A stretch of 64,000 nucleotides of DNA from NCBI GenBank assembly GCA_011754105.1, contig JAAKDF010000002.1:1-64000 (forward strand), in the 5' to 3' direction. The position numbers and the translations under genes are program-made. This document shows, one piece after another, positions 29,617 to 40,660 of the stretch. The notes beneath the pieces are model-generated. The model was given only the letters and a program-made list of their open reading frames with translations, did no database searches and was not told the origin of the DNA. The stretch is from Serratia symbiotica (lineage in GTDB: Bacteria > Pseudomonadota > Gammaproteobacteria > Enterobacterales > Enterobacteriaceae). Numbering within the stretch: the stretch's first letter is position 1; each line of letters begins with the position of its first letter.

Positions 29617-30281
29617 GGCTTTGTTTAATAAATTTGATTTGGAATAAAGAGTCCCCTGAATAGGCATATTTTAGGCACCGCGTACAGTTTCTGGCATACC
29701 AGCCAGCGTCATCTTGTTTAATGCACAGATCATGGCTATAGCCTCTGCAACTTGCTCATTATAATTTCGCAGCGAAAGGTGACCACCAAATAGCCATTTT
29801 TCTCTGTACATCGCTGTTTCGGCTATCGAACGTCGAGGTGGTAGCCTGTCATACTTTTCCTCCGTGTGTTTTCTCCGTTAGGAGCTGGTTAGCTACCGCT
29901 TGATTTCGGTCTGCATAGTCTGCCGACCAATAACTGGCTCCGCTTCTGGGCGGTAAGTAGATAAACATGGAGGGCGCGAAGTATCAGGCAAAAAATCCTT
30001 TTCAGCATCAATACGCTGGTCATTGCCATACCTGAATAATGTTGTTGGCAACCACGCAGAGAAGGTTTTCCCTTGTAGTAACAGGCCGTGACGTGCCGTT
30101 TCATTTACCACGAAAGTGAGTGAACCACGAGTGATAAGGGCATTGTTGTAAGCATTCCAGTTAGTGATTTTGAACTTTTGCTGGGCCACGCAATGTCGAT
30201 ATACGCAATGTCGCTATTTTGACAGAAGGAGAGTGATCTGAACCTCGTTCCGGACAAATATTCGATTTATTCAACAACTCC
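29617..30281 (-). mobile_element. degraded IS903-like element, copy C, at a yjcE/yfaY junction
   Basis: The left end GGCTTTGTTTAATAAATT (29617-29634) and right end GATTTATTCAACAACTCC (30264-30281) are near-perfect IS903 inverted repeats. The minus-strand transposase is broken and shortened: AQQKFKITNWNAYNNALI, RGSLTFVVNE and TFSAWLPTTLF, with later parts out of frame. The length of 665 bp reflects large internal deletion. It joins the first 15 percent of yjcE to yfaY lacking its first dozen codons, genes not adjacent in E. coli, and no target duplication is obvious. This suggests recombination between two IS copies or an IS-mediated deletion. Confidence 0.9.
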
Positions 30282-31457
30282 ATTGCACGGTCAAGTTATT
30301 GATACCAAAGCCGCCTGGCTAGCGAATTATCTTTTCGAATAAGGTATACTAATGAGTAGGCGTGAAACGGTATGGGACAGCCTTTTTTCTTTGATCAATA
30401 CTTCTTTGATCGAGACACTGAAAGAACGTAGCCACATTGCCAACGTGCTGATCGTTAACGGCGGTTTAGGGCCAACCAGCTATGATCTTAGCCGTTGGCT
30501 AACGCTAATGCCTTGCGGGCATATGGTGGTTGAACATGCCGCATGGCTGGCACTCGTATTGAGGCCTATTTCGCCAAGTGCGGTCGGTTGATGGCTTCCT
30601 TCAACCGCAAACAGGCGCAGATAACGGCTTACGCCGAGATGCTAGATAATCCGGTCGGCACCGACTGCGGTTTCAGTTTGCAGTTGAATCACTGCCTGAT
30701 ATTATTTACCTCCTGCGTTCCTTTGGAATTCAAAGTGATGATCGAGCAGCAGATTTTACCGCGCCACCGCCAGCGATTTGCCCTGTCGGAACCTAAGCTG
30801 TGCCTGCGTTTGCTTACCTTATGCACCTCAGAAAGCGATCTGGTGGAGAAACTCGCTGACATGGTGCTACCCCCCATGACATGGTGTTAGGTTATCGCTC
30901 TTCAAGCCCGATTATTGAATTAAAGCTCACTGTCCTGATAAGCCGAAGCGCTGAAATGATGCTGGCCTGGGAGCAGGTGCGGGAGGTGGCCGGAGACAAA
31001 TGCATCTTTGAAGGCACGACCGGATTGCCAGCAGTACTGACACAGCGGTTACATCAGCAGGGGTAGAAATTAGCTCTAAGCGAGCAGTTCAGTGGTGGGT
31101 TTTTTAATCTGCAACTACAGCGTGCAGGAGCGATGCTTGTGGAGGGTAAACTACTGCTTGCCCACACTGTGTTAAGACGCAAGGATTTACCCTTGGTGCG
31201 CGCCCGTTCATTGGCGGAACTGGCTGGTAATCCGATGGTGTTAGCAGTCAGAGCCATGAGGGACGATCAAGTTAGCGTTATACTGCACACGCCGCGCGGC
31301 TGTATGGGACAAACCGTGCGTTACCGTGCCTTCTTAATCATAGAATGCAACTGCATCGGTGGTAATACTGTCCGTTGGACATGCTGCGGCGCTGGTTAGA
31401 CGGTGGCAAGTGTGTGGCAAAAACGGTGGGTTAGAGATTATTGAGATCGTCGAGTAA
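30282..31457 (+). pseudogene. yfaY: yfaY (CinA-like), pseudogene
   Basis: Remnant of the CinA-like protein YfaY (about 400 residues in E. coli). The N-terminus is cut by the IS element, so the reading starts at LHGQVIDTKAAWLANYLFE, followed by a stop. Then VLIVNGGLGPTSYDLS, SFNRKQAQITAYAEML, NPVGTDCGFSLQLNHCL, VPLEFKVMIEQQILPRHRQR, GYRSSSPIIELKLT and CIFEGTTGLPAVLTQRLHQQ appear in changing frames. The end matches MLRRWLDGG and EIIEIVE. Many frameshifts are present. The yfaE-nrdBA block follows, as in related genomes. Confidence 0.85.
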
Positions 31458-31766
31458 ATACTGCTTGATGGCAGTAATGTATCTTTTATTAATCTTAATA
31501 ATATAGTGGAAACTCATTTTATAGGAATGATGTTGCTCTTTACTGCGGTTGTTTGAGACTGTTCGTCTTGGGTACTGTGTGTGCGACAAGGCGGATAGAT
31601 ATCGCTATGGTAGCCCTTCTGCGGTTAAAGCAAGTGTTTCACTGGTTACCTGTTGTCTACATTATGATTTTACTATTTATACCCGGCGCTTTTAAACTGC
31701 AACAAACAACACGGCAACTCGCAAGTTACAGGGGATATCCAGATGATAGCAGGCTATTGTTGTGGA
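31458..31766. other. intergenic stretch between yfaY and yfaE
   Basis: About 310 bp without a recognisable gene. A 92-codon frame overlapping its second half (31553-31831) reads as shadow sequence with no family match. The 3' end of the yfaE transcript should lie here, but no clear terminator was seen. Confidence 0.4.
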
Positions 31767-32027
31767 TCAGATATCCAGCTCGATGTCCGTTAGTGCCATG
31801 CAACAGCAGGGCAGGATCTCGCCGTCATTGATTAACGCCAGCGGTGGTTGGCAATAGGTTACTTCCCCTTTCACCAGCTTCAGGCGGCAGGAACCACAGT
31901 ATCCAGAGCGACACTGTGACTCCACCTCAACCACGTGCAGCTCCAGTACCTCAAGCAGGCAGTGTTGACTTTTAGGGCAGGTAAGCTGCGTACCGGTGGT
32001 ACGCAGCTTCACGGTAGGTGTCGCCAT
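31767..32027 (-). CDS. yfaE: [2Fe-2S] ferredoxin YfaE
   Basis: An 86-residue plant-type ferredoxin (E. coli 84) that helps maintain and restore the diferric-tyrosyl cofactor of ribonucleotide reductase NrdB. The iron-sulphur ligands are visible as CRSGYCGSC near residues 38-46 and a terminal Cys in LPCCC near residue 74. It begins 3 bp after the nrdB stop, so nrdA-nrdB-yfaE form one operon. A frame opening at 31831 on the plus strand is a shadow. Confidence 0.94.
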   Translation of the reverse strand: MATPTVKLRTTGTQLTCPKSQHCLLEVLELHVVEVESQCRSGYCGSCRLKLVKGEVTYCQPPLALINDGEILPCCCMALTDIELDI

Positions 32028-32030
32028 AGC

Positions 32031-33161
32031 TTATAGCTCGAAATCGCTCAGATCATCGGCATGCACCTCTGCGTCGATCTGGCCAACCAGATAAGAGCTA
32101 ATTTCTACTTCCTGTGGTGCTACCTGTACGTTGTCGGACATCAGCCAAGCGTTGATCCAGGGGATCGGGTTGGAGCGGGTTTTGAATGGCAGTTCAAGGC
32201 CAACTACCTGCATGCGGATATTGCTGATATACTCTACATACTGACACAAAATGTCCTTGTTCAGGCCGATCATGGAGCCATATCGGAACAGGTATTCTGC
32301 CCACTTTTTTTCCTGTTCAGCGGCTAGCACGAACAGATCATAGCACTCATGCTGGCATTCTACGGCGATTTCTGCCATCTCTGGATCATCAGTACCGGAA
32401 CGCATCAGGTTAAGCATATGCTGAGTGCCAGTGAGATGTAGCGCTTCATCACGGGCAATCAATTTGATGATCTTAGCGTTACCTTCCATCAACTCACGTT
32501 CCGCGAAGGCGAACGAGCAGGCGAAGCTAACGTAGAAGCGGATTGCCTCTAGCGCGTTGACGCTCATCAAGCACAGATAGAGTTGTTTTTTTAGGGAGCG
32601 CAGGTTGACGGTAACGGTTTTGCAGTTCACCTGGTGGTGGCCTTCCCCCAGCAGATGGTAGTAGCTGGTTATTTCGATCAGATTATCATAGTAGCGAGAA
32701 ATGTCTTTCGCACGCTTGAAGATATCTTCATTGGTGACGATATCGTCGAACACCAGCGCCGGATCGTTGACGATATTACGGATTATATGAGTATAAGAAC
32801 GTGAGTGGATGGTCTCAGAGAAAGACCAGGTTTCCACCCAGGTTTCTAGCTCCGGGATGGAAATAAGCGGTAGTAGGGCGACATTCGGGCTGCGCCCCTG
32901 AATTGAGTCCAACAGTGTTTGGTACTTCAGGTTACTGATAAAGATGTGCTTCTCATGCTCCGGTAGCGCCTGATAGTCAATGCGGTCACGGGAGACATCA
33001 ACTTCCTCAGGACGCCAGAAGAAGGACAATTGTTTCTCGATCAGTTTTTCGAATATTTCATGCTTTTGTTGATCGTAGCGGGCAACATTGACCGACTGGC
33101 CGAAAAACATCGGCTCCAGCAACGGGTTGTTTTTATTCTGAGAAAAAGTGGTATATTTCAT
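32031..33161 (-). CDS. nrdB: class Ia ribonucleotide reductase beta subunit NrdB
   Basis: A 376-residue radical-generating subunit, the same length as in E. coli. The di-iron ligands and the radical tyrosine are in place: Asp/Glu in [14 protein letters not shown] and [11 protein letters not shown], where the Tyr corresponds to Y122, then [20 protein letters not shown] and [14 protein letters not shown]. The C-terminal tail ADDLSDFEL matches the NrdA-binding tail. Between nrdA and nrdB lie 216 bp that contain a dispersed repeat, an enlarged spacer that may affect relative expression. Confidence 0.96.
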   Translation of the reverse strand: MKYTTFSQNKNNPLLEPMFFGQSVNVARYDQQKHEIFEKLIEKQLSFFWRPEEVDVSRDRIDYQALPEHEKHIFISNLKYQTLLDSIQGRSPNVALLPLISIPELETWVETWSFSETIHSRSYTHIIRNIVNDPALVFDDIVTNEDIFKRAKDISRYYDNLIEITSYYHLLGEGHHQVNCKTVTVNLRSLKKQLYLCLMSVNALEAIRFYVSFACSFAFAERELMEGNAKIIKLIARDEALHLTGTQHMLNLMRSGTDDPEMAEIAVECQHECYDLFVLAAEQEKKWAEYLFRYGSMIGLNKDILCQYVEYISNIRMQVVGLELPFKTRSNPIPWINAWLMSDNVQVAPQEVEISSYLVGQIDAEVHADDLSDFEL

Positions 33162-33261
33162 AATCCTTAGTCCATCGTAACGTGGCTAAATGAGGGGCAG
33201 GAAGCGCCAAATCCCAATTTGCTATCTTGCTTGCTATTTTGCCATTTTGGCTTTTTGGCAT

Positions 33262-33352
33262 TGGGCAGTCCGTAAAATCCTCACGTACTTTGTGTACGCT
33301 CCGGTTTCTCCGTGCTGCCCTGCCTGTGTCGATAACGCTTACCAGGAGTCGA
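33262..33352. repeat. dispersed repeat, copy 2, between nrdA and nrdB
   Basis: Blocks CCTCACGTACT, TGTACGCTCCGG, TGCTGCCCTGCC and GATAACGCTTACCAGGA recur in the same order at 23238-23320 and 47208-47325. It lies inside the nrdAB operon and must be transcribed. Confidence 0.45.
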
Positions 33353-33377
33353 TCCCGGCCTACTGCTATCTAAAACA

Positions 33378-35666
33378 TTAGATCTTGCAGGCACCGCTTT
33401 CGCAGCCGTCATCATCGGCCTTAGCAGGGTGCAAATTTCCCTGTATGTCTTCCGCACCGTCGCGGGTGTTCTGGTAGTAAAGAGTTTTGACGCCGAACTT
33501 ATAGGCGGTTAGCAGGTCTTTCAGTAGTTGTTTCATCGGCACCTTTCCGCCTAGGAAACGGGTTGGATCGTAGTTGGTGTTAGCGGAGATCGACTGGTCA
33601 ATAAACTTTTGCATCAGGCCGACTAGTTGCAGGTAACCTTCATTGTTTGGCATTTCCCACAGCAGTTCGTAGTCATTTTTTAGGCACTCATACTCCGGTA
33701 CTACCTGGCGTAGGATACCGTCTTTCGACGCTTTGATGCTGATATGGCCGCGCGGTGGCTCGATGCCGTTGGTGGCGTTGGAAATTTGTGAAGAGGTTTC
33801 CGAGGGCATCAGCGCAGACAGCGTTGAGTTGCGCAGGCCAGTTTCCTGTATTTCTTGACGCAGAGTTTCCCAGTCGTAGTGCAATGGCTCGTTGCAGATG
33901 ACATCCAAATCTTTTTTGTAGGTGTCGATCGGCAAAATGCCTTGAGAATAGCTGGTTTCGTTGAACCACGAGCAAGCTCCCTGTTCCTGCGCCAAGCGGT
34001 TAGAGGCTTTAAGCAGATAATACTGAATGGCTTCAAAGGTCTTATGGGTTAGGTTGTTAGCACTGCCATCGGAGTAGCGCACGCCGTTCTTTGCTAGATA
34101 GTGGGCGAAGTTGATTACGCCAACGCCCAAGGTACGGCGACCCATTGCCCCCCGATGAGCGGCTTTAATAGGGTAGTGTTGGTAATCCAGCAGGGCGTCA
34201 AGTGAACGCACCGCTAAAGTTGCCAGTTCTTCCAGATCGTCCAGGTTGTCAATAGTGCCAAGATTAAAAGCGGACAGCGTACATAGGGCGATTTCGCCGT
34301 TTTCGTCATTTACGTCATCTAGTGGCTTGGTTGGCAGAGCAATTTCCAGACATAGGTTAGACTGGCGTACCGGCGCGATCTGCGGATCGAACGGACTATG
34401 GGTGTTGCAGTGATCGGCGTTCTGAATATAAATTCGGCCAGTGGAAGCACGTTCTTGCATCATCAGAGAAAATAGCTCAACCGCCTTTACCCGTTTCTGG
34501 CGAATTCTGTCGTCTTGCTCATATTTGGTATACAGGCGTTCGAATTCGTCCTGATCGGCAAAAAACGCCGCGTACATTCCTGGCACATCTGACGGGCTGA
34601 ATAAAGTGATATCTTGCCCCTTTATTAGGCGCTGGTACATCAGGCGATTCAGTTGCACGCCGTAATCCATGTGACGCACGCGGTTGCCTTCAACGCCACG
34701 GTTGTTTTTCAGTACCAGCAGGCTTTCCACTTCTAGATGCCATATCGGGTAGAAAAGCGTTGCGGCACCACCGCGTACGCCGCCTTGCGAGCAAGATTTC
34801 ACGGAGGTCTGGAAGTGCTTATAGAACGGGATACATCCAGTGTGGAATGCTTCACCACCACGGATTGGGCTGCCCATCGCACGGATGCGGCCAGCGTTGA
34901 TACCGATGCCAGCGCGTTGCGAAACATATTTCACAATGGCGCTGGAGGTAGCGTTGATCGAATCCAGGCTGTCACCACACTCGATCAGCACGCATGAGCT
35001 GAATTGGCGGGTTGGGGTACGCACGCCAGACATGATCGGTGTAGGCAGTGAAATCTTAAAGGTGGAAATCGCGTTATAGAAACGTTTGACGTAGTCCAGA
35101 CGGTTTTCACGCGGGTAATTAGAGAACAGGCAGGAGGCTACTAGAATATACAGGAACTGGGCGCTCTCGTAAATCTCACCGCTGACGCGGTTCTGCACCA
35201 GATATTTGCCTTCTAGCTGCTTGACTGCCGCATAGGAGAAGTTCATATCACGCCAGTGATCGATAAAAGCGTCCATCTGCTCAAACTCTTCAGCGCTGTA
35301 ATCTTCCAGTAGAAGCTTATCGTATTTGCCCATATCTACCATGCGTATCACATGAGCGTGCAGCTTCGGTGGTTCAAACTGCCCATATGCTTTTTTGCGC
35401 AGGTGAAAAATTGCTAGGCGTGCGGCTAGATACTGATAGTCTGGTGCATCATGGGAGATCAGATCGGCAGCAGCTTTTATGATGGTTTCGTGAATATCGG
35501 CGGTTTTGATGCCGTCATAAAACTGAATATGCGAACGCAGCTCTACTTGAGAGACTGAGATATTGTTTAACCCCTCGGCAGCCCAGTCGATGACCCGGTG
35601 GATTTTGTCAAGGTTAATGCGCTCTTTGCAGCCATCGCGTTTAGTTACAAGCAGACTTTGGTTCAT
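33378..35666 (-). CDS. nrdA: class Ia ribonucleotide reductase alpha subunit NrdA
   Basis: A 762-residue catalytic subunit (E. coli 761) that reduces ribonucleoside diphosphates. The N-terminal ATP-cone begins LLVTKRDGCKERINLDKI. Active-site residues are present: the first redox Cys in RQFSSCVLIECG, the Asn/Cys/Glu cluster in SNLCLEIALPT, the second redox Cys in IALCTLSAFNLG, and the C-terminal shuttle pair in CESGAC. No lesions are seen. The upstream region keeps a perfect DnaA box and a plausible NrdR box. The preserved operon suggests the symbiont still makes its own deoxynucleotides. Confidence 0.97.
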   Translation of the reverse strand: MNQSLLVTKRDGCKERINLDKIHRVIDWAAEGLNNISVSQVELRSHIQFYDGIKTADIHETIIKAAADLISHDAPDYQYLAARLAIFHLRKKAYGQFEPPKLHAHVIRMVDMGKYDKLLLEDYSAEEFEQMDAFIDHWRDMNFSYAAVKQLEGKYLVQNRVSGEIYESAQFLYILVASCLFSNYPRENRLDYVKRFYNAISTFKISLPTPIMSGVRTPTRQFSSCVLIECGDSLDSINATSSAIVKYVSQRAGIGINAGRIRAMGSPIRGGEAFHTGCIPFYKHFQTSVKSCSQGGVRGGAATLFYPIWHLEVESLLVLKNNRGVEGNRVRHMDYGVQLNRLMYQRLIKGQDITLFSPSDVPGMYAAFFADQDEFERLYTKYEQDDRIRQKRVKAVELFSLMMQERASTGRIYIQNADHCNTHSPFDPQIAPVRQSNLCLEIALPTKPLDDVNDENGEIALCTLSAFNLGTIDNLDDLEELATLAVRSLDALLDYQHYPIKAAHRGAMGRRTLGVGVINFAHYLAKNGVRYSDGSANNLTHKTFEAIQYYLLKASNRLAQEQGACSWFNETSYSQGILPIDTYKKDLDVICNEPLHYDWETLRQEIQETGLRNSTLSALMPSETSSQISNATNGIEPPRGHISIKASKDGILRQVVPEYECLKNDYELLWEMPNNEGYLQLVGLMQKFIDQSISANTNYDPTRFLGGKVPMKQLLKDLLTAYKFGVKTLYYQNTRDGAEDIQGNLHPAKADDDGCESGACKI

Positions 35667-35736
35667 GTGGTTTGTTACCTGTCTGTAGGGTACCCTACCC
35701 CTAAGCAGAAGTGTAGTTGCTCTGCTCCGTATGTAA

Positions 35737-35752
35737 ACACTACATATAGGGG
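35737..35752 (-). promoter_or_regulatory. possible NrdR box upstream of nrdA
   Basis: ACACTACATATAGGGG matches about 12 of 16 positions of the palindromic NrdR consensus (ACACWATATATWGTGT). The location 70 bp before nrdA is typical, but the second box of the usual pair is not clear. Confidence 0.4.
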
Positions 35753-35800
35753 GTACGTGTCAATTAAATAACAAGATAGTGGGAAAACATGGCGTTTGCA

Positions 35801-35821
35801 AGTGAACAAGGCTGTGGATAA
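35801..35821 (-). promoter_or_regulatory. DnaA boxes upstream of nrdA
   Basis: On the minus strand TTATCCACA (35813-35821) is a perfect DnaA box, followed after three bases by the weaker TTGTTCACT. E. coli nrdA has two DnaA boxes in a similar arrangement (from memory), linking expression to replication initiation. Confidence 0.65.
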
Positions 35822-36015
35822 CTTGGGGTTAAGATGTGGCTTTGGGTTGCGAGCGCGCGCTGTAGCTGGTGCGACAAGTTTGTCAATATCGGGATATTAT
35901 TTTTCTTTAAAACCCAAACATCTGGTCGTTTGACGTTTTATTAAACGTTAGAGAAAACGCCATTTGAGCCAGGATGCACCAAACCCTAGAAAAATAGAGT
36001 CAATGCTTTAAATGA

Positions 36016-36744
36016 TTAACCTTCGTGCTGCATATGAACCATGTAATTTACATCAACATTGGGGCCAAGTTTGAAATGATCAGTGAATGGGTTGTAATGA
36101 AGGCCGATCATGTGTTTTTCGCGCAGTGGCGTGCCATCAACCCAGCCTATCAGTTCGGAAGGGCGTATGAACTTCTTATAGTCGTGGGTCCCCTGCGTCA
36201 CCATTTTCAGGATATATTCCGCACCAATCACCGCCAGGAACCAGGATTTAGCATTGCGATTGATGGTAGAAAAAAACATATGCCCCCCCGGTTTGACCAG
36301 ACGAGCGCAGGCATATACCACCGAGGCTGCATCAGGTACATGCTCCAGCATTTCCATGCAAGTAACCACATCGTACTGCTGTGTATTGGCTTGGGCATGG
36401 CTTTCCACCGTTTCCTGCACGTAAGTTACACTCACACCGCTTTCCAATGCGTGCAGATGAGCGACTTGCAGTGGTTCTACCCCCATATCCAAGCCTGTCA
36501 CCTGTGCGCCTTCGTGAGCCATGCTTTCCGCCAAGATGCCACCGCCGCAGCCAACATCAAGCACCTTTTTGCTAAAAATGCCATCGGCGTGCTGCATGAT
36601 GTAGTTCAGGCGTAATGGGTTGATACGGTGCAGGAGCTTGAATTCACCTGCCAGATCCCACCAGTGTGCGGCTACGGCCTCGAACTTGGCGATTTCATGG
36701 TAATCGACATTTTGTTGCGCGCGGTGGAATGATTCTGCATTCAT
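36016..36744 (-). CDS. ubiG: ubiquinone biosynthesis O-methyltransferase UbiG
   Basis: A 242-residue SAM-dependent enzyme (E. coli 240) that carries out both O-methylations in ubiquinone synthesis. The class I methyltransferase motifs are intact: [16 protein letters not shown] near residue 61, [11 protein letters not shown] near residue 80, [15 protein letters not shown] near residue 125 and [15 protein letters not shown] near residue 151, followed by the family stretch [12 protein letters not shown]. It is divergent from gyrA, the standard arrangement. Its retention indicates aerobic respiration with ubiquinone. Confidence 0.96.
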   Translation of the reverse strand: MNAESFHRAQQNVDYHEIAKFEAVAAHWWDLAGEFKLLHRINPLRLNYIMQHADGIFSKKVLDVGCGGGILAESMAHEGAQVTGLDMGVEPLQVAHLHALESGVSVTYVQETVESHAQANTQQYDVVTCMEMLEHVPDAASVVYACARLVKPGGHMFFSTINRNAKSWFLAVIGAEYILKMVTQGTHDYKKFIRPSELIGWVDGTPLREKHMIGLHYNPFTDHFKLGPNVDVNYMVHMQHEG

Positions 36745-36857
36745 GGGCGTATCTGGCTCCTAGTTTTCATTGCATGGATTATACATGTTCCAGAGCAACG
36801 CTGATGCGTTTTTACTGCACTATAGATGCACTATTCGCGCGAAATGGCAGCGTTATT

Positions 36858-36886
36858 TTCCCATAAAACATGCTTTATGGTATAAT
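36858..36886 (+). promoter_or_regulatory. probable gyrA promoter
   Basis: A perfect -10 box TATAAT (36881-36886) lies 65 bp before the gyrA start in an AT-rich stretch. The matching -35 (TTCCCA near 36858) is poor, as expected for gyrase promoters that respond to relaxation of supercoiling. Confidence 0.45.
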
Positions 36887-36950
36887 TTTACACCTTTGCC
36901 ACTATTATGGTAGTGGGCAGATGAATCATTAGTAGAGGGATAGCAGCTCC

Positions 36951-39551
36951 ATGAGCGACCTTGCCAGAGAAATCACACCGGTAAACATTGAAGACGAGTT
37001 AAAAAACTCGTATCTGGACTACGCGATGTCCGTTATCGTCGGACGTGCCCTGCCAGATGTCCGTGATGGACTAAAGCCGGTTCACCGCCGCGTGCTGTAC
37101 GCGATGAATGTATTGGCTAACGACTGGAATAAACCATACAAAAAATCAGCTCGTGTCGTTGGGGACGTGATAGGTAAATATCACCCACACGGTGATACCG
37201 CTGTTTATGACACCATTGTGCGTATGGCTCAGCCATTTTCGCTGCGCTATATGCTGGTGGATGGTCAGGGTAACTTTGGTTCTGTTGACGGCGACTCCGC
37301 TGCGGCGATGCGTTATACAGAAGTGCGTATGTCCAAGATTGCTCACGAACTGCTGGCGGATCTGGAAAAAGAAACGGTGGACTTCGTGCCTAACTACGAT
37401 GGCACCGAGCAGATCCCTGCCGTTATGCCGACAAAGATCCCGAATCTGTTAATTAATGGTGCCTCCGGCATTGCCGTAGGTATGGCCACCAATATTCCAC
37501 CGCATAACCTGTCAGAAGTTATCAATGGATGCCTGGCCTATATCGATGATAAAAATATCAGTATCGAAGGCTTGATGGCACACATCCCAGGGCCGGAATT
37601 TCCGACTGCGGCGATCATCAACGGTCGCCGTGGCATTGAAGAAGCCTACCGTACCGGGCGCGGTAAAATCTACTTGCGCGCGCGCGCAGAGGTGGAAACC
37701 GATGCCAAAACCGGGCGCGAAACTATCATCGTTCACGAGATCCCCTATCAGGTGAACAAGGCGCGTTTGATTGAAAAGATCGCCGAGTTGGTAAAAGAAA
37801 AACGCGTAGAGGGTATCATTGCAATGCGTGACGAATCTGACAAAGACGGCATGCGCATCGTGATCGAAGTTAAACGCGAATCTGTAGGTGAGGTGGTGCT
37901 AAACAACCTGTATGCTCTAACCCAGTTGCAAGTGACTTTTGGTATCAACATGGTGGCGTTGCATCAGGGGCAGCCAAAATTGCTGAACTTGAAAGACATT
38001 CTGATGTCCTTTGTTCGTCATCGCCGTGAGGTGGTGACACGTCGTACTATTTTCGAACTGCGTAAAGCCCGCGAACGAGCTCATATCCTGGAAGCGCTGG
38101 CTATCGCGCTGGCTAACATCGATCCGATCATTGAGCTGATCCGCCGTTTACCAACCCCAGCGGAAGCCAAAGTTGAGTTAGTGGCTCATGCTTGGGAACT
38201 GGGCAACGTGCGTGCGATGCTAGAACGTGCTAATGATGATGCCGCTCGCCCAGAGTGGTTGGAGACAGAATTCGGCATCCGTGATGGCAAGTATTATCTG
38301 ACTGAGCAACAGGCACAGGCGATTTTGGATCTGCGGCTACAAAAATTGACCGGCTTAGAGCATGAGAAGCTGCTGGACGAATATAAAGAGTTGCTGAACG
38401 TTATCGCTGGGATGATTTTTATTTTGGAAAACCCGGATCGTCTGATGGAAGTGATCCGCGAAGAGTTGGTAACGGTCAAAGAGCAGTACAGCGATAGCCG
38501 TCGCACCAAAATCACCTCCAATACGTCAGACATCAAAATTGAAGACCTAATTAATCAGGAAGATGTGGTGGTGACACTGTCACATCAGGGCTATGTGAAG
38601 TATCAGCCGCTGTCTGACTATGAAGCCCAACGACGTGGCGGCAAAGGCCGCTCTGCCGCCCGCATAAAGGAAGAAGATTTTATTGATCGTCTATTAGTGG
38701 CCAACACCCATGATAGCATCCTGTGCTTCTCCAGCCGTGGCCGTCTATACTGGATGAAGGTATACCAACTACCTGAAGCCAGTCGTGCTGCACGCGGTCG
38801 GCCAATCGTTAACCTGCTACCGCTGGAAGCTAATGAGCGTATTACCGCTATCTTACCAGTGCGTGAGTATGAAGAAGGACGCCATATATTTATGGCGATG
38901 GCCAGCGGCACTGTGAAGAAAACTGCACTAATCGAGTTCAGCCGTCCGCGCAGCGCCGGTATTATTGCCATTAATCTTAATGAAGGCGACGAACTGATTG
39001 GTGTCGATCTGACTGACGGTAGCAACGAAGTGATGCTGTTTTCCGCCAGTGGTAAAGTTGTGCGTTTCCCTGAAACGCAGGTTCGTTCTATGGGGCGTGC
39101 CGCCACTGGTGTGCGCGGTATTAACCTGGGGGTAGGTGACAGAGTTATCTCCCTGATCGTGCCGCGTGGTGCAGGTGATATCTTGACTGTTACCCAAAAC
39201 GGCTTTGGCAAACGCACCGCAATTACCGAATACCCGACTAAGTCGCGCGCCACTCATGGGGTTATCTCAATCAAAGTAAGCGATCGCAATGGTCAGGTGG
39301 TCGGTGCCGTACAAGTAGAAACCACTGACCAGATTATGATGATCACTGATGCCGGTACCTTGGTGCGCACCAGGGTGTCGGAGGTCGGCGTGGTGGGGCG
39401 TAATACCCAAGGTGTCACGCTGATCCGCACGGCGGAAGTCGAGAATGTTGTCGGCCTACAGCGCGTGGCTGAACCCGTAGAAGACGAAGAGCTAGACAGC
39501 TTGGAGCCGTGGTGTGGAATAGACGGAAGAAGAGGCGACACCGCTGGATGA
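36951..39551 (+). CDS. gyrA: DNA gyrase subunit A, with a frameshifted C-terminal tail
   Basis: An 866-residue DNA gyrase A subunit (E. coli 875). The breakage-reunion domain is intact: quinolone-determining region [19 protein letters not shown] and catalytic Tyr in [13 protein letters not shown] near residue 122. The C-terminal beta-pinwheel is full, with the GyrA box QRRGGKGRS near residue 560. The extreme end differs: after [11 protein letters not shown] the frame reads [12 protein letters not shown] and stops. In the next frame [18 protein letters not shown], the expected acidic tail, runs to a TAA at 39577-39579. A frameshift near 39515 has therefore replaced the acidic tail. In E. coli this tail tunes supercoiling activity, so gyrase here may behave differently while remaining active. 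Confidence 0.95.
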   Translation: MSDLAREITPVNIEDELKNSYLDYAMSVIVGRALPDVRDGLKPVHRRVLYAMNVLANDWNKPYKKSARVVGDVIGKYHPHGDTAVYDTIVRMAQPFSLRYMLVDGQGNFGSVDGDSAAAMRYTEVRMSKIAHELLADLEKETVDFVPNYDGTEQIPAVMPTKIPNLLINGASGIAVGMATNIPPHNLSEVINGCLAYIDDKNISIEGLMAHIPGPEFPTAAIINGRRGIEEAYRTGRGKIYLRARAEVETDAKTGRETIIVHEIPYQVNKARLIEKIAELVKEKRVEGIIAMRDESDKDGMRIVIEVKRESVGEVVLNNLYALTQLQVTFGINMVALHQGQPKLLNLKDILMSFVRHRREVVTRRTIFELRKARERAHILEALAIALANIDPIIELIRRLPTPAEAKVELVAHAWELGNVRAMLERANDDAARPEWLETEFGIRDGKYYLTEQQAQAILDLRLQKLTGLEHEKLLDEYKELLNVIAGMIFILENPDRLMEVIREELVTVKEQYSDSRRTKITSNTSDIKIEDLINQEDVVVTLSHQGYVKYQPLSDYEAQRRGGKGRSAARIKEEDFIDRLLVANTHDSILCFSSRGRLYWMKVYQLPEASRAARGRPIVNLLPLEANERITAILPVREYEEGRHIFMAMASGTVKKTALIEFSRPRSAGIIAINLNEGDELIGVDLTDGSNEVMLFSASGKVVRFPETQVRSMGRAATGVRGINLGVGDRVISLIVPRGAGDILTVTQNGFGKRTAITEYPTKSRATHGVISIKVSDRNGQVVGAVQVETTDQIMMITDAGTLVRTRVSEVGVVGRNTQGVTLIRTAEVENVVGLQRVAEPVEDEELDSLEPWCGIDGRRGDTAG

Positions 39552-39745
39552 TGGCGATGACACCGATACCACCGACTAAGTCGGATGATAAGTACGTCTA
39601 AGTGGTAAAACACTATTGATACAAAGGTTATATCGGTGATGATAGGCTTTTTTTGGGTTAGATGGTTTAATTGATAGGATAATAAACCGCAGACTATAGC
39701 TTTGTTGATCGCGTGCGCCGACGTTTACTTTTATATGTTATCAGA

Positions 39746-40408
39746 TTGAAATATTTAGCTTCTTTCCTAACTACGCTGAGGAAATCCCGCTATCCATTAA
39801 AATGCTGGCGATTATGATGTGGTCGTTTGGTAGCGCTGCTCTCACCACCTTTTATATTCTGAATATCCTTCATCAAAAAGAATCACATATCCGCATTGAA
39901 TACAACTTGGAGTGTAAGCAGGCTTATGGCTATATCCGTCACTCTGCCGATATTATCCGATCCATCAAGTACATTACGGAAAATCGCCTTAATGGTTTGG
40001 TCAGCAGTCAGGACATATTCACTAACCTCATTCACGGCAATGGTCAGCCACCGCAATTTTTCCGCTGTCCCTAGAATCCAATTCTACGCTGAATCCCCCC
40101 TATCGTAGATCTGTTGAGTCACTGAGCTGGTTAACACAGTCTTAGAGATATAACTTTGTCGCGGCCTATGATCTTAACCGGGTATTTTTTATTGCTAGCA
40201 ATAGCCTGTGCATGGTGGAACTGAGAGGCGGTAACTCCGCAGGCAACTATGATAAGGTTAAAAAAGGCAAACAACCGATATAAAACATATAGATAAATTA
40301 GTTAAACTCATCCGAAAATTCTATTGGTAAAATTTATGTGGCGCGGCACCCCAGGAGAGATTAACCTGCTAGCAGGCATACTTATCTTTGCCACCCAGTG
40401 AAAACTTT
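39746..40408 (+). pseudogene. rcsC: rcsC phosphorelay sensor kinase, N-terminal remnant
   Basis: Only the first part of RcsC (949 residues in E. coli), the Rcs envelope-stress hybrid kinase, is present. TTG AAA TAT replaces the normal ATG start, then YLASFLTTLRKSRYPLKMLA, TFYILNILHQKESHIRIEYN, RHSADIIRSIKYITENRLN and, after several stops, YDLNRVFFIASNSLCM and VKFMWRGTPGEINLLAGILI. All kinase, receiver and Hpt-interacting domains are gone. The fragment runs into the yicG remnant. Confidence 0.78.
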
Positions 40409-40574
40409 ATGTTTCTTAGCTTTCTTTATATTATCGGTATTACTGCTTAAGCCATAGCCGCCGCCAAATAGACATGTTTTGCGTGATTATCATCGCTTCA
40501 GTCACAGCGATCGGCGGTGGATCGGTGCGCGATATTCTACTCGGACATTTCCCGCTTGGCTGGGTCAAACATCC

Positions 40575-40620
40575 AGAATAAGTGGTGATTGTCGCTATTG
40601 CGGCGATAATCACCACTTGG
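40575..40620. repeat. near-perfect inverted repeat in yicG
   Basis: AAGTGGTGATTGTCGC pairs with GCGATAATCACCACTT with a single G:T-type mismatch. The AAGTGG at the left arm includes a TAA stop where Tyr (TAT) is expected, and that same change extends the pairing. It could reflect copying from the opposite arm. Confidence 0.7.
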
Positions 40621-40660
40621 GTGGCACCACTGATGCGCCACTTACGCCGCCTTTTCCTAG

